64,000 nt of DNA from Gentiana macrophylla (Eukaryota; Streptophyta; Magnoliopsida; Gentianales; Gentianaceae), in NCBI GenBank assembly GCA_026214975.1, contig CM047809.1, positions 130,373,470-130,437,469 on the forward strand, read 5' to 3'. A program made the translations under genes and the position numbers. Shown here one piece after another: positions 22,804 through 33,266 of this stretch. The first letter of the stretch is position 1, and the number at the start of each line of letters is the position of its first letter. Under the pieces are notes generated by a model that was not told where the DNA came from, searched no databases, and saw only the letters and a program-made list of their open reading frames with translations.

Positions 22804-23993
22804 TGATAACGGAAAAATTCACCGTTATTTTTATAACTTTTCAACCCGTTTCTGATATCATTTTGAGTATTTTTATATCAGTTCGAGTCATTAATTCCTA
22901 TGTTTCATCTAAATATGTTAGTAGTAGTTATTTTATAAAATATCGTATTTTTATCATGTTTTTGTAGTTTTTGTACCGGTTTAGTAACCGGAATGTCGTG
23001 TCGGATTTACGTTTGGTATTTTGGTGATTTATTGCAGAATCATAAGTAGACCAAGATCCTACGTAACGACATGTTTTGAGCCCTAAAAGAGGTGTTTAGA
23101 GGGTTAGAAGAAGGTGCCACAAGCTTACGAGTTCAAAAGGTCGTTTTCCTAAGTACTTGAATCGTTACATATTTTCGACGGAGATTTGACCCAGCTTAGA
23201 GGCATTTTCAGGGGATGACTTCTTAATGAAAGTTGTAGATATTCACATAAGCTTTCCAACGCACTTTGAATCACGTAAATTGGAGTTCTACAACTCAAGT
23301 TATGGTCAAGTGGCTAATCGATTCAGATCGAAGAAATGTCGTAAAAGCGACACGTAATGGAAATGGCTCATCAAAAGACATTTTCTGAAGAAGTTTCCTT
23401 AATAAAAGTTGTATATCTTCAAGAAAGCTTTCCAATGGATTTTGAATCAAGTCAATCGGACTTCTACAACTCAAATGGTGGTCAAGTGGCTAATTGATTT
23501 GTATTAAGGAAAATGTCGCAAACGACACGTAATGGGAATGGCCCATCAAAAAGGCGTTTTCTGAAAATGTGTCCTTCATGAAAGTTGTAGAGTTTCTCGA
23601 GACCTTAATTTTGGCATTTCGTTTGCAATTTTTGGAGGTCTACAACTCAAGATACGAATTTTACAAGTTTTAATTGCATAATTATCATATCGAAGGATCC
23701 AGAATGTGATGAGTTGTTACACTCATGATGATTCCGGACCGATCCGGCTAACCTCCGGCCCGGGCCGGCCTTCAACTTATTTTCTATAAATAAGGGATCA
23801 GAGCAGATGAACCCTTTGCCCCTCTCTTCTCCCATTTCTCTTCTTCTCCTTCTTCTTTCTTTTATTTATGTTATGGATGGGCCTATATGTAATATATATG
23901 TCGTTATAATGTCGGTGTAATAACCCGACTAGTTATCATTTTAATATAATTTCGTTTTCGTTTTTATTGCTTTCTTTTATTTTATGCAATTAG

Positions 23994-23998
<5 letters not shown>

Positions 23999-24071
<73 letters not shown>
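23999..24071. repeat. (TA)n microsatellite inside the 3' LTR
   Basis: About 36 TA units; the equivalent tract in the 5' LTR is about a third as long. The expansion occurred after insertion. Confidence 0.95.
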
Positions 24072-24072
<1 letters not shown>

Positions 24073-24256
24073 GTATATTATATATATCTATATCTACATA
24101 TATCTATATATATCTATACGTATATTTATATAGCTGTAGTTATCTTTTTCATTTTGTTTTCTTTCGTTTGTTATTTTCGTTGTTATTTTCGTTAATATGA
24201 GTAGTTAAACTCAACATAGCCGAATTATGTGAAAACGGGTGAAATTAACCCTTGGG

Positions 24257-24799
24257 TAGGGATGGCAATCTCGCCCAACCCGACCCTGCCCTACCCGTTA
24301 CCCTACCCGTTCGGGTATGATTTTCAACTACCCATTCGGGTAATGGGTCGGGTATGGGTAAAATTTCTATACCCGTTCGGGTATCGGTCGGGTATCGGTA
24401 TAGCATAAAACCTACCCTACCCGCCCCGACCCATTCCCGACCCTGCACCCTACCCTACCCGTTGCTTTTCTTTGAGGTTAGTAGAAATTAGAAAAGAACT
24501 AAACCTAATGTTATCGTTAGTAGAAAAGAACCTGATAAAAAACTAAAAACATTAGTTCCTAATAGGACATTCATTTGCAAAATGTCTTAACTTGTACTTA
24601 AAATCAAATTCATTTTGTACTTAAAAAATTATTTATACATGTTCATTCATTCGCATGCCTACCCGTTATCCGTTGGGGGGTGGGTATGGGGATTTTATTT
24701 ATACCCGTTCGGGTATGGGTCGGGTATGGGTAAAAAATTTAGGAGTGGGTATGGGTGGTAGAGCTAAACCCGCCCCCTACCCGACCATTGCCATCCCTA
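24257..24799. mobile_element. hAT MITE, 543 bp, TAGGGATGGCAAT family
   Basis: Ends are perfect inverted repeats TAGGGATGG.../...CCATCCCTA. Flanking 8-bp repeats are cccttggg (24249-24256) and ccctcggg (24800-24807), one mismatch. The empty site is visible in the 5' LTR. Inside are many copies of the words cccgttcgggtat and gggtcgggtatgggta in both orientations. It encodes no transposase. Confidence 0.95.
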
Positions 24800-25573
24800 C
24801 CCTCGGGAAACGAGATGGGAGTTGTGTGTGCTTAATTAAACGCGTTCTTATGATAAAATCATGTTCTAAAACTTGTTTTGATCATTTTCATAGTTTTGAA
24901 TGAGATTGACAACCTTGTTCATTGCTATGAGATGTAGAAAGCAGTATTAAAGTCATTAAAACATAGCCTTAATCGTTAGATTGACAACCTAAGTGACATG
25001 TTAGGACTATGCTTTTGTGAGGTTTTTCAAATGGTATTTTATTTTGGTCAACCATGTTAGGTAAGTTATCTCTCTACAAAGGAGGGTTAATAAGCCTAAT
25101 GTGGGGGTTAAGTGAGAGCTATTCGAGATCTTAACGCAAGAATAAAGAGTTGACACCCGTGAATGTCATATGAACCGAATCGAGATAAAATACACTCCTT
25201 ATCAAGTTTTTCTGTGGGGAGATAAACTGTTGGATCATGGCTCGGCTATGCTTTTTAATCACCTAGTTAATCTCGTTAGTTAAAATTTATTTTTCGCATT
25301 AGTATAAAAACTCCACCTAAAACTTTGATCGCCTAGACTAAGAACCACGTTCGCTTTGGTACTCACAACCACATTTCTCTTGGGACGACCTCGTACTCCT
25401 GTAGCTATCCTAGCAATCGACCTGGTACTCTGCCAGTTAGAGAGTTAGTTTACCCACAGTTGCGAGTCTTTATAAATTTATTTCTAGTGGGTGAATTTTT
25501 CGCTCATCAAAAAAATTGGCGCCGTTGCCGGGGACCAATATTTTAGTGGGTGTATTTTTCTCTCATCAACCAT

Positions 25574-26607
25574 CGTTTGTCTTGTCCCCATACGTCCAAA
25601 CAAAGTGGTGCCATTAAGCGACGTTATCGTCACATTGTCGAAACTGGCCTTGCCCTTCTTGCTCACTCTCATCTTCCCCTTCCCTATTGGGAAGATGCCT
25701 TTCTCACCGCCGTCTATATCATCAATCGTCTTCCCACTAAAGTCCTTGATCATAAATCTCCCTACGAAATGGTTCATAATCGCGTTCCTGATTATTCCTT
25801 TTTCCGTATCTTCGGCTGTGCCTGTTGGCCTTATCTTCGCTCTTACAATAATCACAAAACTGACTTCTGATCCAAAACCTGTCTTTTCCTCGGTTATAGT
25901 CCCAATCATCATGGGTATAAATGTCTTGATCTTTCCTCGGGCCGCATCTATATTTCTCGTCACGTAGTCTTTGACGAGTCTTCCTTCCCTTACACATCCA
26001 CAACCACTGCCACGTCCTACGCTCCTGACTCGGTCGTCCTACCTTCGGCTCTAGCCATTCCTGTTCCGGCTGTACCCTTGGCTCCTTACCCATCTTCACT
26101 CGAGCCATCTCCACCCTCCCCCGCTTCTAGCATTAATCCGACTTCTGAATCCGAGTCCTCTTCTGTCGAGCCATCCTCCTCCGATTCCCCTCCATCTTCT
26201 GCTTCGCATCAAATGGTCACTCGATCCAAAACGAATACTCTTAAACCCAAACGTCTTTACCCCAACTTTGTCCGCTACCCTCTTCCTAAAGCTTTCACTG
26301 CCACCACCAATGACCTTGAGCCTACCTCTGTTACCGAGGCCTTAAAACACCGTGAATGGAGGGATGCCATGAGAGACGAGTTTAATGCTTTGGTCCAAAA
26401 TGACACCTGGGACCTTGTTCCGTATTCTCCGTCTCAGAATCTTCTTGGTAATAAATGGGTCTTTCGCGTTAAAAGACATGCTGACGGTCATATCAAGCGC
26501 TATAAAGCTCTCCTTGTTGCAAAGGGCTTTCATTAGGAAGCCGGGGTTGATTTTTCAGACACTTTTAGTCCGGTTGTCAAACCGGTTACTATTCATACTA
26601 CTCTTGG
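25574..26607 (+). pseudogene. Copia-2 integrase C-terminus and RT start
   Basis: Resumes the interrupted frame with RLSCPHTSKQSGAIKRRYRHIVE and PYWEDAFLTAVYIINRLPT, the end of the integrase core, then shifts frame near 25870. After a Ser/Pro-rich linker comes MVTRSKTN and REWRDAMRDEFNALVQNDTWDLV (about 26355), the RT start. A TAG interrupts at 26534 (AKGFH stop, then [21 protein letters not shown]). It ends abruptly at about 26607 where inverted RNase H sequence begins. Confidence 0.93.
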
Positions 26608-27150
26608 CCACAGTGGCCTGTTGTTTAGAGCGCCAACTAATCAAATTGGAGCCAAGAAAGATACAATAGGCACCAATAGAGCGTCGATCATCAGGGTCGG
26701 ATGCCCAATCAGCATCTGTGAATGAGAACATGTCAAAAGCAGATAGGGGCGTCCCTGAGGGGGGGGGCCAAGGGGGCCATGGCCCGGAGCCCCCCGAAAA
26801 TCAATGAATTTAAGGGCCCCATGAAATTTCGACCTAATATTATATATATACTGTATTTATATGAACAGGGAATGTATTACCTTAATGGTTAGCACTCTAG
26901 TATACTAGGAATGAGACTTGGTTTCGAATTTTGCAACCTACAATAATTTTTGTTTTTTTAAACTAGGACTAGGAGCCAAATAAGTATGTTTTTTTCCTTT
27001 CAAACCCATGACTTGGTTACTGTTTTTTTCCGAAGGGCGAGGGACTAAATTTTTTTTTGGCCCCGAGTCTAAATTTGGATAGGGACGCCCCTGAAAGCAG
27101 ACCATCAGAAATCGAATGCTTGAGATACCGTAGAATGTGCTTCACCTCAA
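26608..27150 (-). pseudogene. Inverted copia RT/RNase H fragment
   Basis: On the minus strand the fragment reads VKHILRYLKHSIS (27148 down), is interrupted by a hAT MITE, and continues [24 protein letters not shown] and [12 protein letters not shown] to 26608. It is in opposite orientation to the copia RT it abuts, so either an internal inversion with deletion or two elements joined head to head. Confidence 0.9.
26744..27093. mobile_element. hAT-type MITE, 350 bp
   Basis: Flanked by perfect 8-bp repeats aaagcaga (26736-26743 and 27094-27101). The ends are inverted (TAGGGGCGTCCCTGAG / GGGACGCCCCTG). A CT/G-rich left arm is followed by AT-rich sequence. It splits the inverted RNase H fragment. 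Confidence 0.93.
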
Positions 27151-27416
27151 TGTTATCGTTTCAGAGGAAATTTCAACAAATAACTTACTTTCCCAACACA
27201 TTTTTTCAAGTTTCCCCTTTAAAAAAAAAAGGGCAGCAGAAAAAAGTACTACTCTTTCTTTTTGAATTAAAATTACAAACCTCTCACTTACAAACACTTG
27301 TTTGCATTTTAAAAGGAGAGTCCGTTTGACCTTTTAGTTTTTTGGTTGTATTGTATTACTATAAATAAAAGAAATCAAGCAGAGAAAAAATTGTAAAGAA
27401 TTACTTTGAGAATTGA
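27151..27416. other. CRP1 upstream region, no gene
   Basis: Contains tcaatgttatcgtttcag...acaaataacttactttcc, a near copy of 14411-14470, and tttgcattttaaaaggagagtc, which echoes the CRP intron-exon junction without coding sequence after it. Confidence 0.5.
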
Positions 27417-27668
27417 GGAGGTATACGTAGCTTGCAATTATTATTTTTCTTATTTTCCAAAGAACTTAACTTGCATTTCAAATATAAATAAATTACGAGA
27501 GGAATTATAAGATTCTAGCAATGATTCTAGCAGGAGGAAAGTACAGAAAAGGACACCAATCGCAGCTATAAAATCTCTGTAGCTCTTTTTTGTGAAATGA
27601 AGTAAAAAAAAAATATATTAATATTATTAGCAAACTTCAAATTTAATTAAGTGCCAAGGAGCGAGAGA
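27417..27668 (+). promoter_or_regulatory. CRP1 promoter, duplicated upstream of CRP2
   Basis: About 250 bp closely matches 29862-30100. Shared blocks include gtagcttgcaatt, ccaaagaac.taacttgcatttcaaat, acgagaggaat, gattctagcaatgat, and agaaaag.acaccaatcgca.ctataaaatct. The TATA box tataaaa is at 27567-27573, about 100 bp before the ATG, leaving room for a short leader. The conservation in the middle of fast-changing sequence points to a functional core promoter. Confidence 0.8.
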
Positions 27669-27670
27669 AG

Positions 27671-28495
27671 ATGGCCAACAAGCTGAGTATCTTCATCCTT
27701 GTAATATTGTTCATATTCTTGGGTAAGTAATTGTATATTTCCACTTCTCATCTTTCTGATCGATTAATTATTTGATTATAGTTATAGGATTAATTATTTG
27801 TACCCAGCAATTCTATCAATGCACAACGTACACTAAAACGATCTTCGGAAAGTCAATTCTTGTGATGTAGAAGATCTATAGCGATAAACAAGAACTAAAT
27901 AATCCAATTAAGCTTTAATTGATTTTTATTCATAAAGAGAATTCAAGATTACATAGGCTAAAAAGCTCATTTAGGTAATTACCCTACGTACACTTAATTT
28001 GGCCCACATGGCTATCTGCTTAATTAAACATAGAAAGGACTATTAGCTACTATGATGTGCTACATCATCTTCACTCAAGTATATATATATATGCTTAATT
28101 ACATTTTAAAAGGAAGTGTAACCTTATCCGAAAGTCGGAGGAAATCAAAATCTTCTCTCTCAAAAGTGACAAGCATGCTAATCAAGAACAACAAAGAAAC
28201 AATGTCGAATACACCGAAGAGACGCCTACGGAAGGATGAGGATACAGATGTAACTCTTGAGGAGGAGTGCAAGAAAACGACTGGCTGCGATCCCAATGGA
28301 GATCTTCGAGACTGTCCCAAGTTTTGTAACGTGTGCCTCCCAAATGAAAAGACAGGTGGTGACACATTCTGTGCCATAGCCCCAAGTAGTACTCTACCCG
28401 GTTATGGGGATCAAGTTTTCGAGCCGGAGATTGATTGCGAGCTAATCCGTGACTGTATTGTTTCACGGACAGCCGGTGAATTCGCCAAAGAGTAG
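27671..28495 (+). CDS. CRP1: small secreted cysteine-rich protein, 144 aa
   Basis: Exon 1 27671-27722, intron 27723-28112 (GT-AG, phase 1), exon 2 28113-28495. Residues 1-18 (MANKLSIFILVILFIFLG) are a signal peptide, so the product should enter the secretory pathway. A basic Ser/Lys/Arg pro-region (SESRRKSKS, about 23-60) follows. The cysteine module is C70-x5-C76-x8-C85-x3-C89-x2-C92-x11-C104. A second module is only begun (C126-x5-C132) before the stop. The length and six-cysteine spacing suit a disulphide-stabilised defence or signalling peptide, but I recognise no named family and assign no activity. The first exon is too short to be found by ORF scanning; the frame across the splice is unbroken. 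Confidence 0.82.
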
Positions 28496-28839
28496 TGTTA
28501 CTATATATATCATACTAATGTTCGATACAAATGTGTTGCGTCGATTTCCTCGTAGTTTTTAATTAACCAGCAACAAAATGTACTATCACTTTCTTTCTAT
28601 ATTAAGAATATAGACCTCTCGTTTGTTTGCATATTAAAAAGAGAGAGCCCTTTTGACTTTCCATGAATAAATAAATCTAGTAGCAAAAAATACTACTACT
28701 ACTACTACTCACTTTCTATATAAAAATAATATAGACCTCTCCTCTTTTTGCATGGCTTTGCTCTCCTTTTGTTATATTATCTTCAAGATCTTCCTATTAA
28801 AGTATATTGCAAGTAACCAACATAACTCATCTTTTTATT

Positions 28840-29200
28840 TTCCTTGTTTGTTGTTTTTTTTTTTTTCCCGTTTGTTTTGGGTTGAATTTTTATTATTTTT
28901 TTGGAGTTTTTTTTCCAGATAAAGTGATTGAAGTAATAATTAGAAAGTTGATGGGGTAAAATAAAGTAGAATAATGATTGGTGTAGATTATGAAATGATT
29001 GGTGAAATAAAGTAGAATAATGAATAAAATAATGGTAAAAAAAGTAATAAAGTTGATAAAGTGAAATGATGAGAGATGATTTAATATTTTTTTATTTGTA
29101 GTTGAAGATTTAATTGATGGGAGAATTGTAAGAAATGATTGGTGATGTGATATAAAAAAGACTCTAAAAAAAAACTCTCTTCAAAACAAACAAGGGCTTA
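28840..29200. mobile_element. MITE with CCTTGTTTGTTTT termini
   Basis: Left end ccttgtttgttg...cccgtttgttttggg and right end cttcaaaacaaacaagggct are inverted. The interior is rich in repeated gatgattggtg and aaataaagtagaataatg. The family type is uncertain. Bases 28496-28839 hold CRP1 3' flank with two repeats of agacctctc. Confidence 0.6.
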
Positions 29201-29312
29201 GTGTCCTTTGAATATGAAATAACTAGAATATTATTCCACTTGATTTTAACAAATATTGTTAAAATTGTGTTTGATTTTATATCGAATTCTGATTTGTAAC
29301 TGTTAATATATA

Positions 29313-29570
29313 CTACCTCCGTCCCATATTATAAGTCATTCTACATTTATCCACACAGATTAAGAAACTCAATCAATGATCCAACTTTGGTAGTTTTGGA
29401 CTAAAATGCCTTTAATGATTTATTAAATGGTGTGTGAAAGATCATGCATTGAAATGGGTAAAATAGGAAGAAAAAAAATGCATTAATTATTGCATTTAAA
29501 TGTGAGAATGACTTATATTATGAGACAGATGAAAAATGCTAGAATAACTTATAATATAGGACGGGGGTAG
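29313..29570. mobile_element. Stowaway-like MITE, 258 bp
   Basis: Inverted ends CTACCTCCGTCCCATATTATAA / TTATAATATAGGACGGGGGTAG, flanked by TA on both sides. CTCCCTCCGTCCC-type ends with a TA duplication are diagnostic of Stowaway (Tc1/mariner-derived) MITEs. Confidence 0.93.
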
Positions 29571-29861
29571 TATAATGACAATATCAAAAAATGATGGATG
29601 GAAGAAAGAAAAATAAACCGAGACAAGACATTAAATTTACACGGTTCAGAGACATTAAATATCTGGCTACAAAAACTCTTCTAAAGCCTAAACAACAAAT
29701 AGATCAAGCAAGTTATATGCAATAGTGTTTATTTTAAATGATACAGGTCATTAGTGCATTTTAAAAAAATCTAAATGTCTCATTTATAATAATAATAAAC
29801 ATCAACAGGACCATATATACAAATATTGAACAAATCGGTACATTAATATTAGTTTGAAAAT

Positions 29862-30100
29862 ACGTACGTAGCTTGCAATTTTTTTTGCTGAATTTCCAAA
29901 GAACGTAACTTGCATTTCAAATAAATAATAAATCACGAGAGGAATGATTATAAGATTCTAGCAATGATATTCTAGTAGGAAGAATGTACAGAAAAGACAC
30001 CAATCGCAACTATAAAATCTGTGTTTCTCTTTTGTAAAATTAAATGAAGAATCAAAATATATATATTATTGGCAAACTTCAAATATATTTAAGTGTTAAT
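29862..30100 (+). promoter_or_regulatory. CRP2 promoter
   Basis: Paralogue of the CRP1 promoter. TATA box tataaaa at 30011-30017, preceded by agaaaagacaccaatcgcaac, and 107 bases before the ATG as in CRP1. Confidence 0.8.
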
Positions 30101-30123
30101 CCAAAACAAAGCAAAAGAAGAAG

Positions 30124-30249
30124 ATGGCCAACAAGCTGAGTATCTTCATCCTTTTCATCTTCTTCATGTTCTTTGGTCAGTATTAATATTATCTCTCCAC
30201 TTTATCTATTTATTTCTCTATTAGTTGCTAATGATATATAGCTAGTACA

Positions 30250-30330
<81 letters not shown>

Positions 30331-32109
30331 AACTTGTTGAATACATATTCTGTTACGTTGTGTGGGATCGAAAATCTCACATTGTTGGTTAGTTTATAAT
30401 AATAGGCCGTTGTTATATGCACCACACTGAATCTAGTTTCAAGGTTACAGATGTCGAATTTTGTATTCGATTTTGTAAAGTCGAATTTTGCCTGAAAAGT
30501 GTGTCACGGTAGATTCGTTATTGAGTTTCACCTCCTTCCTCAAAAAAAAAAAAAAAATGGTTATTATCGTTAGGCCACCGGTAATGCCAAGGCATATGGT
30601 GTATTATCAAAAAGCAATTTAGTGTGTAGCATTACCAAAAAAAAAGTTATGACTTTACCAGTAGTTTTATCATGAAGGATATATGTTAAGATCAAACGCT
30701 TATCGTTGTACTAAAATCAATTGGTGTTAGTAAAGGCGTTACTATATTCTCTTATATCGCTTTTAACACGCTCTCTCAAGTGTGGGCCTATAACAAACCC
30801 GGGCCAACATGGCACACAAAGGCATATAAAGGACACACAATGCCAACAAAGCGGCTCAACACTTGCACAATATAATTGGGGAAACAATATTGGTAGCAAG
30901 GATTGATCCCATTATCTCCCGCTCCGATACCATGTTAAAATCATGCGCTTACCGTGTACTAAAACCAATTGGTGTTAGTACAATGGTAACCGCTTGATCC
31001 TGAAAGACTATCAAAACCAGAGGTCATGAGATCAAACCCTAGTGTGAACAATATTTCCCCCCATTTATATTGTCAAGTGTTGGGCTGGCCTAATTGGTCT
31101 TTGTGAGCCTAGTTTGCTCAGGCTTGTTGTGTGCCTAGTTGGCATAGCCTTTATATGAGCCCACACTTGAGGGGGCGTGTTAAAAGATAAGGAAATAAAG
31201 TAGCACTGCCAACACTTGAGGAGGGTGTTAATAGAATTCACCATAATATATTTAGCTTATGCTCCCGATGTCCCGTAATATAGGATATTTTGGCTTTTTG
31301 ATAGCAGAGCCATAGGTCATGAAATTGAACCCTGGTTGGAACAATATTTAAAAAAAAAAGTGCAAATGTTGAGACAAATTGCCCATACTTGAGAGGGGTG
31401 TTGGACAGATTGCCGACACTTGAAGAGGGTGTTGGGACAGATTGTCCACACTCTTAAATGATAAGATAAATGATAAAAAATAATATAGTAGTCCCTTTAT
31501 TAACACCAATTGATTTTAATACAGCGGTAAGCGCTTGATTTTAACAATATATATCTCGGATTTCGTTTCCTCACATGTTCTTAATTATCCTTTTTAAAAG
31601 GAATTGTTACCTTATTATCCGAAAGTCGGAGGAATTCAAAAATTTCTCCCACAAAGGTGACAAGCATGTCTATCAAGAGGAATCAAGCAATCACTAGTAC
31701 TGTTGTTGCACCAAAGCGAAACCTACTCAAGGGTAAGGATAATAAGGGTGAAGTCGAGGATTCGGGTGAGGGTTCAAATTCGAATCTGACTCCTTTGGAG
31801 CGGTGCGAGAAAATTACTGGCTGCGATCCACGTGGAAATTTTGCCGAGTGTATCAAGCACGATTGCGATGTATGCATCGAAGAGAAAGATGAACAAGGTA
31901 AAGAGACGGGTGTAACAAAATGTTCCACTATTAATGATGAACCTACTTATGACGAGGAATGCGAGGACTTCGAAGGCTGTGATCCGGATCCGGATGCGGG
32001 TCCGAATCCGGATGCTATAATTTGTCCCGATTATTGTCCTTGGTGCATCAAAGATATAGAACGCAAGGTTACGTACTGCTCCCCCGTATCCATAGAACAA
32101 ATTTATTAG
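30124..32109 (+). CDS. CRP2: two-module secreted cysteine-rich protein, 186 aa
   Basis: Exon 1 30124-30175, intron 30176-31600 (GT-AG, phase 1), exon 2 31601-32109. The signal peptide MANKLSIFILFIFFMFFG is nearly that of CRP1. The pro-region keeps LSESRRNSK and VTSMSIKRN, then a Gly/Asp/Glu-rich linker. Module A: C86-x5-C92-x8-C101-x4-C106-x2-C109-x15-C125. Module B: C138-x5-C144-x14-C159-x3-C163-x2-C166-x10-C177, with an Asp-Pro-rich loop (DPDPDAGPNPDA). The modules are diverged duplicates. A start inside exon 2 is unlikely, because the frame is open to the splice acceptor and matches CRP1. The intron is swollen by a TRIM-like insertion and a (TA)n/T tract. Function unknown. Confidence 0.85.
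30250..30329 (+). repeat. (TA)n followed by a T run, CRP2 intron
   Basis: About 25 TA units then about 29 T. It starts about 75 bases after the donor site. Confidence 0.95.
30684..31546 (-). mobile_element. TRIM-like element in CRP2 intron, 863 bp
   Basis: Begins TGTTAA, ends TTAACA, and is flanked by 5-bp atata on both sides. The first and last 48 bases are inverted copies (cgcttatcg...aatcaattggtgtta and taacaccaattgatttt...gcggtaagcgc). A reverse-complement primer site gctccgatacca (30921-30932) abuts a second copy of the terminal block at 30933. A SINE-like A box (acaatggtaaccgc) and B box (gagatcaaaccct) follow. No protein is encoded. The mixture of LTR-type and inverted-repeat features makes the class uncertain. 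Confidence 0.6.
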
Positions 32110-32660
32110 AAGTTCTGGATCATCTTAAAATTTAAGATTATATTGAACCTTCAATCATTAATGTAATCGGATAGTGGCCGGGTGTAATTGAGGTATGTCA
32201 TTTGCGTCTTCTATCAAAATGATTCTACTTTCGTAACGATAATATATGTATCTTTGATTACGGTGGATCTACGTCATAATCAATGTTGGGATAGTGACCG
32301 TTATTGTGAGATGAATAAATTAATGTGTAAGTCTGTTTTCTTTCCTTGTTTTTACTTTAATTTCATAGAGTTAAAGACATGTACTACTTCAATGAAAGAA
32401 ATTGTGTTACCTTTGATTGTCGTACCAAAGCTTGCATAATTTATATTCACAAGTTGAAAAAGTTTGAATGTAGTACAGTAATTGTGACATTATATCGAAT
32501 CTATTTTCGAGATACGATCTTGACATTCGATTTTAAAAAAATCTAATTTAAACTCATTATTCACTTTTATAGAGGTCGATTGTCTATTTTCTACCTCTAT
32601 AAAGTCAAACATAAGCCAAAATATATTGTTATTATAGATACATTGTGGTGCCCACAACAT
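32110..32660 (+). repeat. CRP2 3' flank, duplicated downstream of CRP3
   Basis: Aligns over about 550 bp with 37648-38310 (agaa.ttctggatcatc, gaaccttcaatca, gtgtaattgaggtatgtcattt, aattaatgtgtaagtctgttt, cttgcataatttatattcacaagttgaa). It marks the extent of the tandem duplication that made CRP3. Confidence 0.85.
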
Positions 32661-33059
32661 CACTCTTCTAATATTTTAATTTTTGTAGGTTTAAGTTTTA
32701 GCGGTTTTTATTGACACCACAACGAATTTATCAGCAGGACACCACACCGACATTTCACCTGTGCTTTTTTTCCTTTTTATTCTTTTAATTAACCGCCATA
32801 AAAAATCTATTCCAAAATATGACCAAGGACAAGCTGGGAATGTTAAAGAGTTGGTGTTTAAGGAAAACCACAAATCCAAACAAACCGGTGAACAAACAAC
32901 AAAAGAGAAGTTGCACAATTATATCGATACATATGTAGCACAAAGGATTGGCTCTCCATTCTTCCCATCTTAGCTCCATTAGTCCTTTAACATGAGAGAG
33001 CCAGGAGAAGGACAAAGATTGTACCTCCCGCAATATCAACATCGGATGAAGAACCATAA
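32661..33059. other. Unassigned stretch
   Basis: Short overlapping frames on both strands, none recognisable. It may be decayed LINE sequence continuing from 33060. Confidence 0.3.
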
Positions 33060-33245
33060 ATTGGAAAGATCATTGGACGAGCGCAATGATTTTTGGTTTC
33101 CTTTTAAAAAAATCCACAATCTTGTTAATAGTTAGGATTTCGTCCAAGATTCGTCTACCTTTGATAAACGCAGATTGGTTATCACCTAGAAGTATCTTAA
33201 CAACGTATTAGTTTAAGCCTTTCGGATTAGTTTCGATAATGGATT
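33060..33245 (-). pseudogene. LINE (L1-type) reverse transcriptase fragment
   Basis: The minus-strand frame reads GDNQSAFIKGRRILDEILTINKIVDFF, the conserved QSAFIxGRxIxDNI-type block of plant LINE RT. A stop follows at about 33058 and the downstream RT motifs are not seen. It joins a copia RNase H fragment directly at about 33245. Confidence 0.8.
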
Positions 33246-33266
33246 ATATCAGCTAGTTGAGCATCA

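Larger units (their letters stand above)
17490..25568 (+). mobile_element. Pol-less Athila-like Ty3/gypsy element (LARD), 8.1 kb
   Basis: LTRs of about 2.2 kb (17490-19651 and 22804-25568) begin TGATAACGG and end CTCATCA, with 5-bp duplications accat on both sides. The primer site TTGGCGCCGTTGCCGGGGA follows the 5' LTR, as in Athila/Tat elements. The interior (3.15 kb) has a short gag-like frame and the motif gcgctaccgggaggcagcccg (21031) that in Athila lies after pol, but no protease, RT or integrase. The two LTRs are nearly identical by eye apart from small indels, a (TA)n expansion and one MITE, so insertion is probably recent. Confidence 0.95.
22804..25568 (+). repeat. 3' LTR of Athila-like element
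   Basis: 2765 bp, longer than the 5' LTR because of a 543-bp hAT MITE plus its 8-bp duplication and because the (TA)n at 23999-24071 grew to about 70 bp from about 22 bp at 18681. It carries the same embedded primer-site word at 25516-25534. Confidence 0.93.

Noticed and set aside
24257..24799. Interpretation of repeated cccgttcgggtat words as a CRISPR-like or telomeric array
   Set aside because: The words are irregular, present in both orientations, and bounded by hAT inverted repeats and 8-bp duplications.
25484..25967. Overlapping 159- and 158-codon frames on both strands
   Set aside because: They shadow the copia integrase frame at 25574 and show no domain of their own.
31657..32109. 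A one-exon CRP2 start inside exon 2
   Set aside because: The frame is open up to a splice acceptor and continues the conserved pro-region; the upstream exon supplies a signal peptide.
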